Assembly: GCA_016124675.1 (NCBI GenBank)
Contig: WGNG01000007.1
Coordinates: forward strand, 61,340-125,339
Direction of reading: 5' to 3'
Source: Alphaproteobacteria bacterium
GTDB lineage: Bacteria > Pseudomonadota > Alphaproteobacteria > Caulobacterales > Maricaulaceae
DNA length: 64,000 nucleotides
Of the stretch, positions 8,241 to 16,936 are shown piece after piece (position 1 is the stretch's first letter; each line of letters begins with the position of its first letter). The notes beneath the pieces were generated by a model, which was not told where the DNA came from, made no database searches, and saw only the letters and a program-made list of their open reading frames with translations. The translations under genes and the position numbers were made by a program.

Positions 8241-10001
8241 TCAGAGCCGGCCCGCCACGCCCTCGCGGCGCGGGTCGGCGGCGCCCTCCAGCGTGCCGTC
8301 TTCCAGAACCCGGATGATGTGGATGCCGGAGTTTTCCCCCCGCTCGCCGTCAATCTCAAAGCCGCGCTCGCGCAGCGCCTCGAGGATGTCCGCATCGAAG
8401 CCGCGCTCGATATTGATCACATCGCCGCGCGCCACGACATTGGGCAGATCGGCCGCTTCCTGCGCGCTGAGACCCCAGTCCAGCATGCCCACCAGCGTCT
8501 TGGCGGTGTAGGCGATGATCGAATTGCCGCCCGGCGAGCCGGTGGCCAGCACGAACGCCCCGTCCGCATCAAAAACGATGGTCGGCGACATGGACGAGCG
8601 CGGACGCTTGCCCGCCTGCGGCGCGTTGGGGTGCAGGCGGCCATCCTCGTCGCGTGGCACGAAAGCAAAATCGGTGAGCTGGTTGTTCAGAAGGAACCCG
8701 CCTTGCGTCATCCGGTTATTGCCAAAGCCCGATTCCACCGTCGTGGTCATGGAGACCACATTGCCGAACGTGTCGCGGATGACAAAGTGCGTGGTGCCGC
8801 GATTGTCCGGCGTGGTGTCGGGTCCGGCCGGCGAGGCGCCCGGCGGCGTGCCGGCGGTGACGGCCGGGATCGCCCGCTCCGGATCGATCAGGGCGCGGCG
8901 CGTGGCGAGATAGTCGCGGTCGAGCAGCCCCGCCACCGGCACGTCGACAAAGTCTGCATCCCCGACATACTGGTCGCGGTCGGCATAGGCGAGGCGGCTC
9001 GCCTCGATGAACAGGCGCCAGCCCTCCACCGTGTCAGGGCCATGCGCGCTCATGTCGAAGCCTTCCAGGATCGTCATGATGCCCCCGACGGCGATGGCGC
9101 CGGAGGAAGGCGGCGGCGCCGAGCAGACGACATAGACGCGGTACGGCGCACACAGCGCCTCGCGCCGCACCGGCTGGTAGCCGGCCAGATCCTCAGGCGT
9201 GATCACGCCCGGCAGCGGCTCCTCGGCGGCTGCGCTGATGATCTGCTGCGCGATGTCGCCAGTGTAGAAATTGCGCCAGTCGGCGGCGACCGCTTCCAGC
9301 GTCGCGGCATAGCCCGGATTGGTGAGCACATGGCCGGCCGGCCAGGCATTGCCGTCGGGATCGTAGAAATAGCTGCGCGACTCGTCGCGGCGCGCCAGCG
9401 AGGAGATGGTGCGCACGCGCTGGGCCAGCGAGGACAGGCGGGGCGAGACCTCGAATCCGTCGCGCGCGAGCGCTATACCCGCCTCGAAGCCCTCGGCCCA
9501 GCCGAGGCGTCCATGGTCCTCGTGGGCCATGGCCAGCATGGCGATGGCGCCGGGCACGCCGGTGGAGCGGCCGCTCTGCCAGGCGTCCAGGAAGCCCACC
9601 GGTTCGCCGTTTGCGTCCAGCCAGTGGTTTTCGGTGACGCTGGCCGGGGCGGTTTCGCGCCCGTCATAGACGAGGGTTTCGCCCGTCGCAGCGTCATGGC
9701 GCACCAGGAAGGCGCCGCCGCCAATGCCCGAGCTCTGCGGCTCGACCAGGCCCAGCACCACTTGCACGGCTATGGCCGCGTCAACAGCGTCCCCGCCCCG
9801 GCGCAGCGCCTCCAGCCCGGCTTCCACCGCATCGGGATGCGCAGCGGCCACCATGGCCTCAACCGGCGCGGATGCCGGGGCGGGGTCCGGCGCTTGCGCC
9901 GGTCCGGGAACGCTGCCGGGTCCGCTTGTGTCCGGCGCGCCGCAGGCGGTCAGCCACAGGGCCGTGCCGGCGAGGGCGGCAAAGCGGGTCAGGTGACGCA
10001 T
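8241..10001 (-). CDS. ggt: Gamma-glutamyltransferase (lipoprotein form)
   Basis: A 586-residue Ntn-hydrolase that cleaves gamma-glutamyl bonds such as in glutathione. Visible family features are the autoprocessing/catalytic threonine region NRGTTHFVI, the ESGFGNNRMTQGGFLLNN block, the substrate-binding KRPRSSMSPTIV and the oxyanion-hole GSPGGNSII. The N-terminus MRHLTRFAALAGTALWLTAC ends in a lipobox with Cys at residue 20, so the enzyme is probably a lipoprotein in the envelope. The start at 10001 is preferred over a start 14 codons upstream because AAAGGA lies just before it and the signal peptide then starts cleanly. It is followed upstream by a LysR-type regulator on the same strand. Confidence 0.93.
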   Translation of the reverse strand: MRHLTRFAALAGTALWLTACGAPDTSGPGSVPGPAQAPDPAPASAPVEAMVAAAHPDAVEAGLEALRRGGDAVDAAIAVQVVLGLVEPQSSGIGGGAFLVRHDAATGETLVYDGRETAPASVTENHWLDANGEPVGFLDAWQSGRSTGVPGAIAMLAMAHEDHGRLGWAEGFEAGIALARDGFEVSPRLSSLAQRVRTISSLARRDESRSYFYDPDGNAWPAGHVLTNPGYAATLEAVAADWRNFYTGDIAQQIISAAAEEPLPGVITPEDLAGYQPVRREALCAPYRVYVVCSAPPPSSGAIAVGGIMTILEGFDMSAHGPDTVEGWRLFIEASRLAYADRDQYVGDADFVDVPVAGLLDRDYLATRRALIDPERAIPAVTAGTPPGASPAGPDTTPDNRGTTHFVIRDTFGNVVSMTTTVESGFGNNRMTQGGFLLNNQLTDFAFVPRDEDGRLHPNAPQAGKRPRSSMSPTIVFDADGAFVLATGSPGGNSIIAYTAKTLVGMLDWGLSAQEAADLPNVVARGDVINIERGFDADILEALRERGFEIDGERGENSGIHIIRVLEDGTLEGAADPRREGVAGRL

Positions 10002-10035
10002 GGCAAGTCCTTTCAACGCTGGGAGCGGACCGGTT

Positions 10036-11019
10036 CTAGACACCGGCGGCCTCGAAGGGTTCGGCGAGGTGCCTGAGGGTATCGATGACGCTGCGCGCGG
10101 CGCGCGGCAAGGGGCGGGTCTCAGGCGACAGGATATAATAGCTCCAATCGAGCGCCGTCACCCCGTCGGCCACCAGGCTGATCAGTTCGCCGCGCGCGAT
10201 GGCGCCGTCGGCCAGGCTGCGCCGCACCAGCGCCGCGCCCCGGCCGGCGGCGGCGGCGGCGACCACGTGTTCGGGCCGGGCGTAATGATCCCCGGCGGCC
10301 AGATCGGCGCGCTTCATCCGGCGCCGGTCGAGCCATGTCCGCCAGCCGGGCTGGGCCGGGTCGCGCCCCGGGCTCATGTCATGGATGAGGGGCAGGGCGG
10401 TGAGCGCGGCGCGCCAGTCTCCCGCAAACGGGGCGAGCAGGGCGGGCGAGGCCGCCGGCGCAAGGCTTTCGGTGAGCAGGCGCGCCGACCGGTAGCCGGG
10501 CCAGGGTCCGGGGCCGTAGCGGATGTCGAGGTCGAGCCGGAACCGGTCGAGATCCTCGGGCGCCGGGTCGGCGATCAGGTCTATGTCCTGGCCTGCTAGA
10601 CGCGGCGCCAGCCAGGCTGCGGCCAGCGCGCCGGGTGCGCCCAGGCGCACGCGCGCGCTGGCGCCGGCGTCCTGACGCAGGAGGCGGCTGGCCTCGCCCA
10701 GCCGGGCGAAGGCTTCATGGAGCGCCGGCGCGGCCCCTGCGGCGCCGGCGGTGAGGGAAACCCCGCGACCCTGACGCTCCAGCAGGCGGACTTTGAGAAC
10801 ATCTTCCAGCAGGCGAATCTGCTGGGACACCGCCCCGGGCGTGACGCCCAGCTCCCTCGCAGCCGCAGCAACGCTGCCGCGCCGCGCCACTGCGTCGAAC
10901 GCGCGCAGCGCATTGAGCGGCAGCAGGGGCTCGGCCGGCCGGTCGGGCGCTGGAATATTTAGCAAATCTGGGGGTCCCATCAGGGAGGCTTCCTTGCCCG
11001 CAGCGTTCGATATCAGCAC
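10036..11019 (-). CDS. LysR-family (GcvA-like) transcriptional regulator
   Basis: A 327-residue LTTR. The winged helix-turn-helix is at about residues 33-92 (LNALRAFDAVARRGSVAAAARELGV, then TPGAVSQQIRLLED), followed by a substrate-binding domain. The opening PLNALRAF and overall layout resemble the GcvA/AmpR subgroup. The start is uncertain: GTG at 11019 gives the longest product and ATG at 10980 a product 13 residues shorter; neither has a convincing ribosome-binding site. It lies 34 bases upstream of ggt on the same strand and may control that gene, but no binding site was identified. Confidence 0.86.
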   Translation of the reverse strand: MLISNAAGKEASLMGPPDLLNIPAPDRPAEPLLPLNALRAFDAVARRGSVAAAARELGVTPGAVSQQIRLLEDVLKVRLLERQGRGVSLTAGAAGAAPALHEAFARLGEASRLLRQDAGASARVRLGAPGALAAAWLAPRLAGQDIDLIADPAPEDLDRFRLDLDIRYGPGPWPGYRSARLLTESLAPAASPALLAPFAGDWRAALTALPLIHDMSPGRDPAQPGWRTWLDRRRMKRADLAAGDHYARPEHVVAAAAAGRGAALVRRSLADGAIARGELISLVADGVTALDWSYYILSPETRPLPRAARSVIDTLRHLAEPFEAAGV

Positions 11020-11301
11020 TAACGCGGACAGGCAGGCCTCGCAAGCAGCCGGGATCTGACAGCGCTATGCGGGCCGTGGGCAACGCCGGAGGAAAGCTAA
11101 GCTATGCTGTGTTGACCCAAACATGCCGGTTGGATGTCGCGATTCTGCCACACTCGTCACAAAAGCGACCAATACCTTAACGTCAGGGGCTGGATCATCT
11201 GGCTCCAAGACACAATGTACGAACAACTTAGCAGCCGCAACAAGCGCCTCCTTCTCCGGAAGGATGCGTCTCGAAGCGTCATCCAGGAGAGTCCGAACAC
11301 C

Positions 11302-13722
11302 ATGCGCACCAGAAAATCCACAGTCTTCCTCGCGGGCGTGTCGCTCGCCGTGCTCGCCGCCGGGGTCGCCGCCGCCCAGGACGTGCCCGCACCGCGCGCC
11401 TCCAACGATGTCGTCATCGTCACCGGCACGCGCACCGAGGGACGCACCGTCACCCAGTCGCTCGCGCCGGTCGATGTGATCTCCGCCGATGATCTGGGCG
11501 CCCACGGCACCACCGAGCTCAATCAGGCGCTGGCCTATTCCCTGCCGTCGTTCAACTTCCCGCTCCCCGCCATCTCGGACGGCACCGACTCGATCCGCCC
11601 GGCCCAGCTGCGGGGCCTGGCGCCCGACCAGACCCTGATGCTGGTCAACGGCAAGCGCCGCCATGTCAGCGCATTGCTGAACCTCAACACCGTGGGCCGA
11701 GGCGCGGCGGCGGTGGACCTCAACACTATTCCGACCTCGGCCATCGGCGCGGTGGAAGTGCTGCGCGACGGCGCCTCGGCGCAGTACGGCTCCGACGCCA
11801 TCGCCGGGGTGATCAATGTGCGCCTGCGCGAGGAACGTGAAGGCGGAGCGGTCACCGTGACCTATGGCGAGCACGCCACCGATATCGACCTGCCGCGCTC
11901 CAGCCGCAATGGGAGTGATGGCGAGACGCTGACGATTTCGGGCTGGGCGGGCTTCCCGCTGGCTGAAAACGGCTTCCTGACGCTGTCGGCCGAGTACCGC
12001 GACCGCCAGCGCACCAACCGCGCCGATGTGGACACGGTGAACAATTACAACCTCATCGGCGGACAGCCCGACCCGCGTGAGCAGACCTTTGACCGGCTGA
12101 ACTGGAATCACGGCAATGGCGATGTGCGCGACATCAGCGTGCTGGCCAATGCCGGTCTGCCGCTGGACAATGGCGCGGAGCTATATGGTTTCGCCAGCTA
12201 TCAGGATCGCGAGGCGCGCTCCTTCGGCTTCTATCGCCGGGCCCGCGATGCGCGCAACGTGGCGTCCATCTATCCCGATGGATTCCTGCCGGAAATCCAC
12301 CCCGAGGTGACGGACCTTTCGGTGGGCGGCGGCGTGCGCGGGGATGCGGGCAATATTGCCTATGATCTCAGCGTCGTGCATGGCCGCAACACGGTCGACT
12401 TCAACATCCGCAACACGCTGAACCGTTCACTGGGCGCGGCGAGCCCCACCGAGTTCTACGCCGGCCAGCTGCAATTCACCCAGACTGTGGTCAACGCCGA
12501 TTTCGTGCAATCGGTGGCGCTCGACGGCCTGGCCGGTCCGCTGAACGTCGCCTATGGCGCGGAGTACCGGCGCGAGAACTACCAGATCGGCGCGGGCGAA
12601 CCCGGTTCCTATTTCGGCGTGCCGGGACAGGCCGCAGGCAGCCAGGTGTTCCCGGGCTTCCAGCCGCAGAACGAAGCGGATGAAAGCCGTGACTCCTGGG
12701 GCGGTTATGTCGATCTTGAAGCCGACGTCACCGATCGCCTGACCGCGTCGGGCGCAGTGCGCTACGAGCACTATTCCGACTTCGGCGGCACGCTCAACGC
12801 CAAGATCGCCGCACGCCTTGACCTGACCCAAGGCGCGGCCCTGCGCGGCTCGATCAGCACGGGCTTCCGCGCGCCGTCCCTGCACCAGAGCCATTACACG
12901 GCGACCTCGACGGTCTTCATCAACAACATCGCCACTGAGACCGGCACGTTCGCGGTGGACAGCCCCATCGCCCGCGCGCTGGGCTCGCAGGATCTCGAGC
13001 CGGAAACCTCGGTGAACTATTCGCTGGGCGCGGTCTTCCAGACGGGCGGCTTCGTGCTGACCATTGACGGCTATCGCATCGAGATCGACGACCGCATTCT
13101 CTTGTCGGAAAACCTCAACCAGGCCAACGTGGTGGCGCTGCTGCCCGTCGGCGTGGGCGCCGCACGCTTCTTCCTGAACGCGGCGGACTCGGTGACGCAA
13201 GGCGTGGATATTGTCGCCAACTACTCGTGGGAGGCCGGCGATCTGGGCGAGTTCCGCGCCACGGCTGCGGCCAATTTCACCGACACCGAGCTCAGCGATA
13301 TCCGCTCCACCGGCGTCCTGTCCGCCCTCACCCCGCCGCCGACCCTGTTTGCCCGGGTCAATATCGGGCGCCAGGAAACCGGCTCGCCGAGCAGCAAGTA
13401 CATTCTCGGCCTCGACTGGAGCCGGGACAATCTGGGCGGCCTGATCCGCGCCACCCGGTTTGGCGACGTGCAGGTATTGTCCAACAACCCGGCGCTGGAC
13501 TGGACCATCGAGCCGCAATGGGTCGTGGATATCGAAGGCTCATTGCAGCTTATGGAAAACACGCGGTTTGCGCTCGGCGCCAATAATGTGTTCGACAGCT
13601 ATCCGACGCAGGACCCCAACTTCAACGCCGCCACGGGCGCAACGCCGTTCATTTACAGCTCGTTCTCACCGGCGGGCTTCAACGGCCGCTATGTCTATGG
13701 CCGCGTGAGCGTGTCCTGGTAG
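11302..13722 (+). CDS. TonB-dependent outer-membrane receptor
   Basis: An 806-residue receptor: signal peptide (1-25, ending AAQD), plug domain (about 30-165) with DVVIVTGTRTEGRT and EVLRDGASAQYGSDAIAGVINV, then a 22-strand-type barrel ending in the aromatic VSVSW needed for outer-membrane insertion. The reading frame is open for 56 codons upstream, but ATG 11302 is chosen because a signal peptide begins there and AGGAGA lies 11 bases before it. Substrate is not evident; it resembles the large groups of receptors for organic molecules rather than haem receptors. It is a single-gene unit closed by a strong terminator. Confidence 0.92.
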   Translation: MRTRKSTVFLAGVSLAVLAAGVAAAQDVPAPRASNDVVIVTGTRTEGRTVTQSLAPVDVISADDLGAHGTTELNQALAYSLPSFNFPLPAISDGTDSIRPAQLRGLAPDQTLMLVNGKRRHVSALLNLNTVGRGAAAVDLNTIPTSAIGAVEVLRDGASAQYGSDAIAGVINVRLREEREGGAVTVTYGEHATDIDLPRSSRNGSDGETLTISGWAGFPLAENGFLTLSAEYRDRQRTNRADVDTVNNYNLIGGQPDPREQTFDRLNWNHGNGDVRDISVLANAGLPLDNGAELYGFASYQDREARSFGFYRRARDARNVASIYPDGFLPEIHPEVTDLSVGGGVRGDAGNIAYDLSVVHGRNTVDFNIRNTLNRSLGAASPTEFYAGQLQFTQTVVNADFVQSVALDGLAGPLNVAYGAEYRRENYQIGAGEPGSYFGVPGQAAGSQVFPGFQPQNEADESRDSWGGYVDLEADVTDRLTASGAVRYEHYSDFGGTLNAKIAARLDLTQGAALRGSISTGFRAPSLHQSHYTATSTVFINNIATETGTFAVDSPIARALGSQDLEPETSVNYSLGAVFQTGGFVLTIDGYRIEIDDRILLSENLNQANVVALLPVGVGAARFFLNAADSVTQGVDIVANYSWEAGDLGEFRATAAANFTDTELSDIRSTGVLSALTPPPTLFARVNIGRQETGSPSSKYILGLDWSRDNLGGLIRATRFGDVQVLSNNPALDWTIEPQWVVDIEGSLQLMENTRFALGANNVFDSYPTQDPNFNAATGATPFIYSSFSPAGFNGRYVYGRVSVSW

Positions 13723-13762
13723 GCTGACTGCGGTCCGCTTGCGGACTGCGCCAGACGGATCG

Positions 13763-13800
13763 CCCCCGCCCGGACCCCTCCGGGCGGGGGTTGTCGTTTT
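13763..13800 (+). terminator. Intrinsic terminator after the TonB receptor
   Basis: An 11-bp perfect G/C stem (13763-13773 with 13780-13790), loop ACCCCT, is followed by TTGTCGTTTT. It lies between convergent genes and probably ends the receptor transcript. Confidence 0.85.
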
Positions 13801-13825
13801 GGGGCTGACAGGGCCGCCCTTTCGG

Positions 13826-14656
13826 CTAGAGCCCGAACCGGCTCCACACGGCGCGCAGCTCGACCTGGTCCAGCGCGGCGCCCATGAAGCGCGACAGCAC
13901 GCCGCCGCGCGCCGGGGCCAGCGGGCGGATGCGCACCTTGTCGCCGAAGCGGCGCTTCAGCTCGCTGCGCGCCTCGCCCAGTCCGTCGATCAGGCCCAGC
14001 TCCAGCGCCTCGGCGCCGGTATGGACCGAGCCGTCAAACAGCTCGGCGGTCTGCGAGAGCTTCTCGCCGCGCCGGGCTTTGACATGGCCGATGAACTGGG
14101 CGTGCATCGCCTCCATGAGGCGGGTGATGGTCGCGGCCTGTTCGGGCGTCTCGGGGCCGAACGGATCGGCGAGCAGCTTGGACTTGCCGGCGGTCTTTAC
14201 CCGGCGCTCGACACCCAGCCGGTCCATGGCGCCGGTAAAGCCGAAGCCGGCGCTGATCACGCCGATGGAGCCGACGATGGACGCCGGATCGGCGAATATC
14301 TCATCGCCCGCGCACGCGATCCAGTAGCCGCCGGACGCGGCCACATCCTCGCAGAACACCAGAACCGGCTTTTGCTTTTCCGCGGCCAGCGCGCGGATGC
14401 GGTCATGGATCAGGCGCGATTGCACCGGGCTGCCGCCGGGCGAATTGATGCTGATCGCGATGGCCGCGGCGCTTGTGTCGGCGAAGGCCTTGTCGAGAAG
14501 CTTTTCCAGGCGGCTCAGGCTGAGCGCGCCGGCATTGCGCCCGCCCGCTGCGATCATGCCCTCCAGCCGGATCAGCGGCACGCTCGGGGCGTCCGCCCCG
14601 AACAGCTTGCGCAGCGCGCGGACGGCGCGGTCAAATTCGTCGCGGATCACAGACAT
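13826..14656 (-). CDS. S49-family signal peptide peptidase (SohB/SppA-like)
   Basis: A 276-residue ClpP-fold serine protease. The catalytic serine is in DVAASGGYWIAC and the general-base lysine region is GKSKLLADPF; the SINSPGGSP and IVGSIGVI blocks are typical of the S49 family. The N-terminus lacks an obvious strong membrane anchor, unlike many SppA proteins, so it may be cytoplasmic or peripherally bound. It probably degrades remnant signal peptides or membrane protein fragments. It is the last gene of a leftward group with the TrmN6-like methylase and DUF2007 protein, a grouping common in alphaproteobacteria. Confidence 0.9.
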   Translation of the reverse strand: MSVIRDEFDRAVRALRKLFGADAPSVPLIRLEGMIAAGGRNAGALSLSRLEKLLDKAFADTSAAAIAISINSPGGSPVQSRLIHDRIRALAAEKQKPVLVFCEDVAASGGYWIACAGDEIFADPASIVGSIGVISAGFGFTGAMDRLGVERRVKTAGKSKLLADPFGPETPEQAATITRLMEAMHAQFIGHVKARRGEKLSQTAELFDGSVHTGAEALELGLIDGLGEARSELKRRFGDKVRIRPLAPARGGVLSRFMGAALDQVELRAVWSRFGL

Positions 14657-14690
14657 GGCGGCTCCGGTTGGGGGGAGGAGGGATGCGCCC

Positions 14691-15446
14691 TCAGACTTGG
14701 CGTGCGGCGCCCGTCAGTTCAAGGCGCGCCGCCCCGCGCAGCAGCGCATCGGCCCTTGGCGTCCACGCGCCGGCCCCGTCTTCGTGCAGCACCAGGGGCG
14801 CCAGCACGGCGAGCGGCGCCCGCCCGCCTGCGCGCGCTTCAATGAGGATGCGCTTGGCCGGCGCCTGGGCGCGCGGATGGATGGGCAGGACTGCAGCGCT
14901 CGCCTTGCCCTGCAGCGCGCCGAGCGCCTCGCCCAGCCGGTCGGCCCGGTGGATGAAGACCAGCGACCCCCCGGGTCTCAGCCGCTTCAGCCCGGCGGCG
15001 ATCCAGTCAGACAGCGGCGCCGCGCTGATCCAGGCCGCCTGCTTGCCCGGCTTGGGCGCGCGCAGCGCCGCCGGGTCATCGAAATAGGGCGGATTGAAGA
15101 ACACCGCGTCCAGCGGCGCATCCGCGCGCCACGCCAGAGCGTCGGCTTCCACGATCTCGACACGGCCCTCAAGCCCGTTGGCCGCCGCATTGCCCCGGGC
15201 CAGGGCGGCGGCGCAGGGGTCCAGCTCCACGCCGGTCAGCTGTGCGCCCGGACAGGCGTGGGCCACGCACAGGAGCGCAGCGCCCGGGCCGCAGCCGAAC
15301 TCGGCTGCCCTTGCCCCCGGCGCCAGGCGCACCGCGGCGGCCAACAGAATGGCGTCCAGCCCGGCGCGGTAGCCGTCTGCGGTCTGGGTCAGGAGAAGCT
15401 GGCCGCCGAGGATGCGGTCCTGCGTGAGCGGGCCCGCGGCGCTCAT
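14691..15446 (-). CDS. TrmN6-like adenine-N6 methyltransferase (tRNA1(Val) A37 family)
   Basis: A 251-residue class I SAM methyltransferase. Motif I is AAEFGCGPGAALLCVAHACPG (about 47-67), the acidic motif II is LTGVELDPCAAALAR, and the catalytic N6-adenine motif is NPPYF near residue 125. This combination with the DRILGGQLLLTQTADGYRAG opening fits COG4123/TrmN6, which methylates A37 of tRNA1(Val) in E. coli. Its ATG overlaps the stop of the DUF2007 gene (ATGA), indicating coupled translation. The exact tRNA target here is inferred. Confidence 0.88.
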   Translation of the reverse strand: MSAAGPLTQDRILGGQLLLTQTADGYRAGLDAILLAAAVRLAPGARAAEFGCGPGAALLCVAHACPGAQLTGVELDPCAAALARGNAAANGLEGRVEIVEADALAWRADAPLDAVFFNPPYFDDPAALRAPKPGKQAAWISAAPLSDWIAAGLKRLRPGGSLVFIHRADRLGEALGALQGKASAAVLPIHPRAQAPAKRILIEARAGGRAPLAVLAPLVLHEDGAGAWTPRADALLRGAARLELTGAARQV

Positions 15447-15661
15447 TCGTCCGCAGGCATGGCCGCGGCGAGGGCGCGGCGCGCCTTGTCCGCAACGTCT
15501 TCCGGCACCAGCAAGCGGCGCTTGATCCAGGGCAGGGCGCCGCCGAAGGTCGCGGCGGTGTGGGCGTCCAGCGTCACCGGCTCGATCCCGGCGTCGCGCA
15601 GCACCGCCTCGGCGAAGTTAAGCTTCACCGGATCGTTGGTGGACAGCACCTCGATCATCAT
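15443..15661 (-). CDS. DUF2007 small protein (putative signal-transducing protein)
   Basis: A 72-residue protein of the DUF2007 family: MIEVLSTNDPVKLNFAEAVLRDAGIEPVTLD at the start and a C-terminal WIKRRLLVPEDVADKARRAL helix. The function of the family is not established. The frame is open much further upstream, but a GGAG ribosome-binding site nine bases before the ATG at 15661 and the family's usual size point to this start. It is divergent from the polyprenyl diphosphate synthase gene and co-oriented with the TrmN6-like gene. Confidence 0.85.
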   Translation of the reverse strand: MMIEVLSTNDPVKLNFAEAVLRDAGIEPVTLDAHTAATFGGALPWIKRRLLVPEDVADKARRALAAAMPADE

Positions 15662-15806
15662 CGCACGCATCTCCTTGCTTGCCCGCGCGCCGCTGTGGCG
15701 CCAGAACCAGCCTGCGTCCCTGTCACGCAGTGTGGTCAGCTTGCCGGGGGCGCCGGGCCTACCTATTCTGCAGGCGCGACGGATCAGACTGCAAGAGGCA
15801 AGGCGC

Positions 15807-16823
15807 GTGAACGGACTTCCCATGCCGGACTTCGAGGCGGCGCCGGTGAACCCGGCGGTGCGCCTGGCGTCTCTGGCCCGAACCGACATGGCGGGCGTCG
15901 AGGCGCTCATCGCCGAACGGGCCTCCAGCGCCACGGCGGTGATCCCGGCGATCGCGCACTATCTGCTGGACGCCGGCGGCAAGCGCATCCGGCCCCTGAT
16001 CACCGTCGCTTCGGCGCGCATGCTGGGCTATCAGGGCCGCGGCCATCTCTCGCTGGCGGCCGCTGTGGAGTTCATCCATTCGGCCACGCTGCTGCATGAC
16101 GATGTCGTGGATGACAGCGAGCTGCGCCGCGGCAAGCGTCCTGCCAACAAGGTCTGGGGCAATCCCCAGTCGGTCCTGGTGGGCGATTTCCTGTTCGCGC
16201 GCGCCTTCATGCTGATGGTGGACGCAGGCTCCATGGAGGCGCTGCACGTGCTGTCGCGCGCCGCCGCCGTGATCGCCGAGGGCGAGGTGCGCCAGCTCGC
16301 CGCCGTGCGTCAGGTCGCCACCTCGCGCGCCGAATACATGGACATCATTGCCGCCAAGACCGCCGCCCTGTTCGCCGCCGCCGCCCAGGTCTCGCCGATT
16401 CTTGCGGGCGCCCCGGCCCGGGTCGAAGCGGCGATGGAGACCTATGGCCGCGAGCTGGGCCTGGCGTTCCAGCTGGTGGACGACGCGCTCGACTATGGCG
16501 GCGTGGCGGTGGAGCTCGGCAAGAATACCGGCGATGATTTCCGCGAAGGCAAGATCACCCTTCCCGTCGCCCTGGCGCTGGAAGCGGGCGGCGATGACGA
16601 GCGCGGCTTCTGGGTGCGCACCATGGCGGAAGGGCGCCAGAGCCCGGACGATTTCGACCAGGCCGTGACCATCCTCAAGCGCCACGGCGCCCTGGACGCC
16701 ACGCTGGAAGCGGCACGCGGGCACGCCGCGCGGGCGGTAGAGGCGCTCGACGCCGCCCCGGACAATGTGTGGAGCCAGTCGCTGGCCGCGCTCGCCGAAT
16801 TCGTGGTTGAGCGCGCCTATTAG
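15807..16823 (+). CDS. ispB: Polyprenyl (octa-/decaprenyl) diphosphate synthase
   Basis: A 338-residue trans-prenyltransferase that makes the long side chain of ubiquinone. Both aspartate-rich motifs are present: DDVVDD at 98-103 and DDALDY at 225-230; GGKRIRP (57-63) is the usual substrate-binding block. Chain length cannot be read reliably from the sequence; alphaproteobacteria usually make Q-10. The start is GTG 15807, eight bases after AAGAGG; an ATG five codons on is possible. It is divergent from the DUF2007/trmN6/sohB group and ends in a hairpin. Confidence 0.94.
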   Translation: MNGLPMPDFEAAPVNPAVRLASLARTDMAGVEALIAERASSATAVIPAIAHYLLDAGGKRIRPLITVASARMLGYQGRGHLSLAAAVEFIHSATLLHDDVVDDSELRRGKRPANKVWGNPQSVLVGDFLFARAFMLMVDAGSMEALHVLSRAAAVIAEGEVRQLAAVRQVATSRAEYMDIIAAKTAALFAAAAQVSPILAGAPARVEAAMETYGRELGLAFQLVDDALDYGGVAVELGKNTGDDFREGKITLPVALALEAGGDDERGFWVRTMAEGRQSPDDFDQAVTILKRHGALDATLEAARGHAARAVEALDAAPDNVWSQSLAALAEFVVERAY

Positions 16824-16829
16824 AGTGTG

Positions 16830-16856
16830 GTCCGGCCTGACGGCGTCAGGCCGGAC
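16830..16856 (+). terminator. Hairpin after the polyprenyl diphosphate synthase gene
   Basis: An 11-bp perfect inverted repeat (16830-16840 with 16846-16856, loop CGGCG) starts seven bases after the stop codon. The T-rich tail is delayed (TTCCGTTTT about 12 bases later), so it may be a weak or processed terminator. Confidence 0.6.
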
Positions 16857-16936
16857 GCCCTGACGTTCCGTTTTGGTGCGAAACGCAACCGTAAACCGGG
16901 GCGCTTGTGCCGATTGCGCTGCGCGGCGGATGGGCC

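Noticed and set aside
8319..10076. Long plus-strand open reading frame opposite the gamma-glutamyltransferase gene
   Set aside because: Antisense to a well-supported enzyme gene and composed of low-complexity Arg/Gly/His-rich sequence.
10717..11059. Plus-strand short frames opposite the LysR gene
   Set aside because: Antisense shadows of the helix-turn-helix region with no motif of their own.
11065..12111. Minus-strand open reading frame over the start of the first TonB receptor
   Set aside because: It overlaps the receptor's coding region antisense and has no ribosome-binding site or recognisable motif.
14397..15806. Upstream extension of the polyprenyl diphosphate synthase
   Set aside because: It would run antisense through two real genes; a ribosome-binding site and family length mark the start at 15807.
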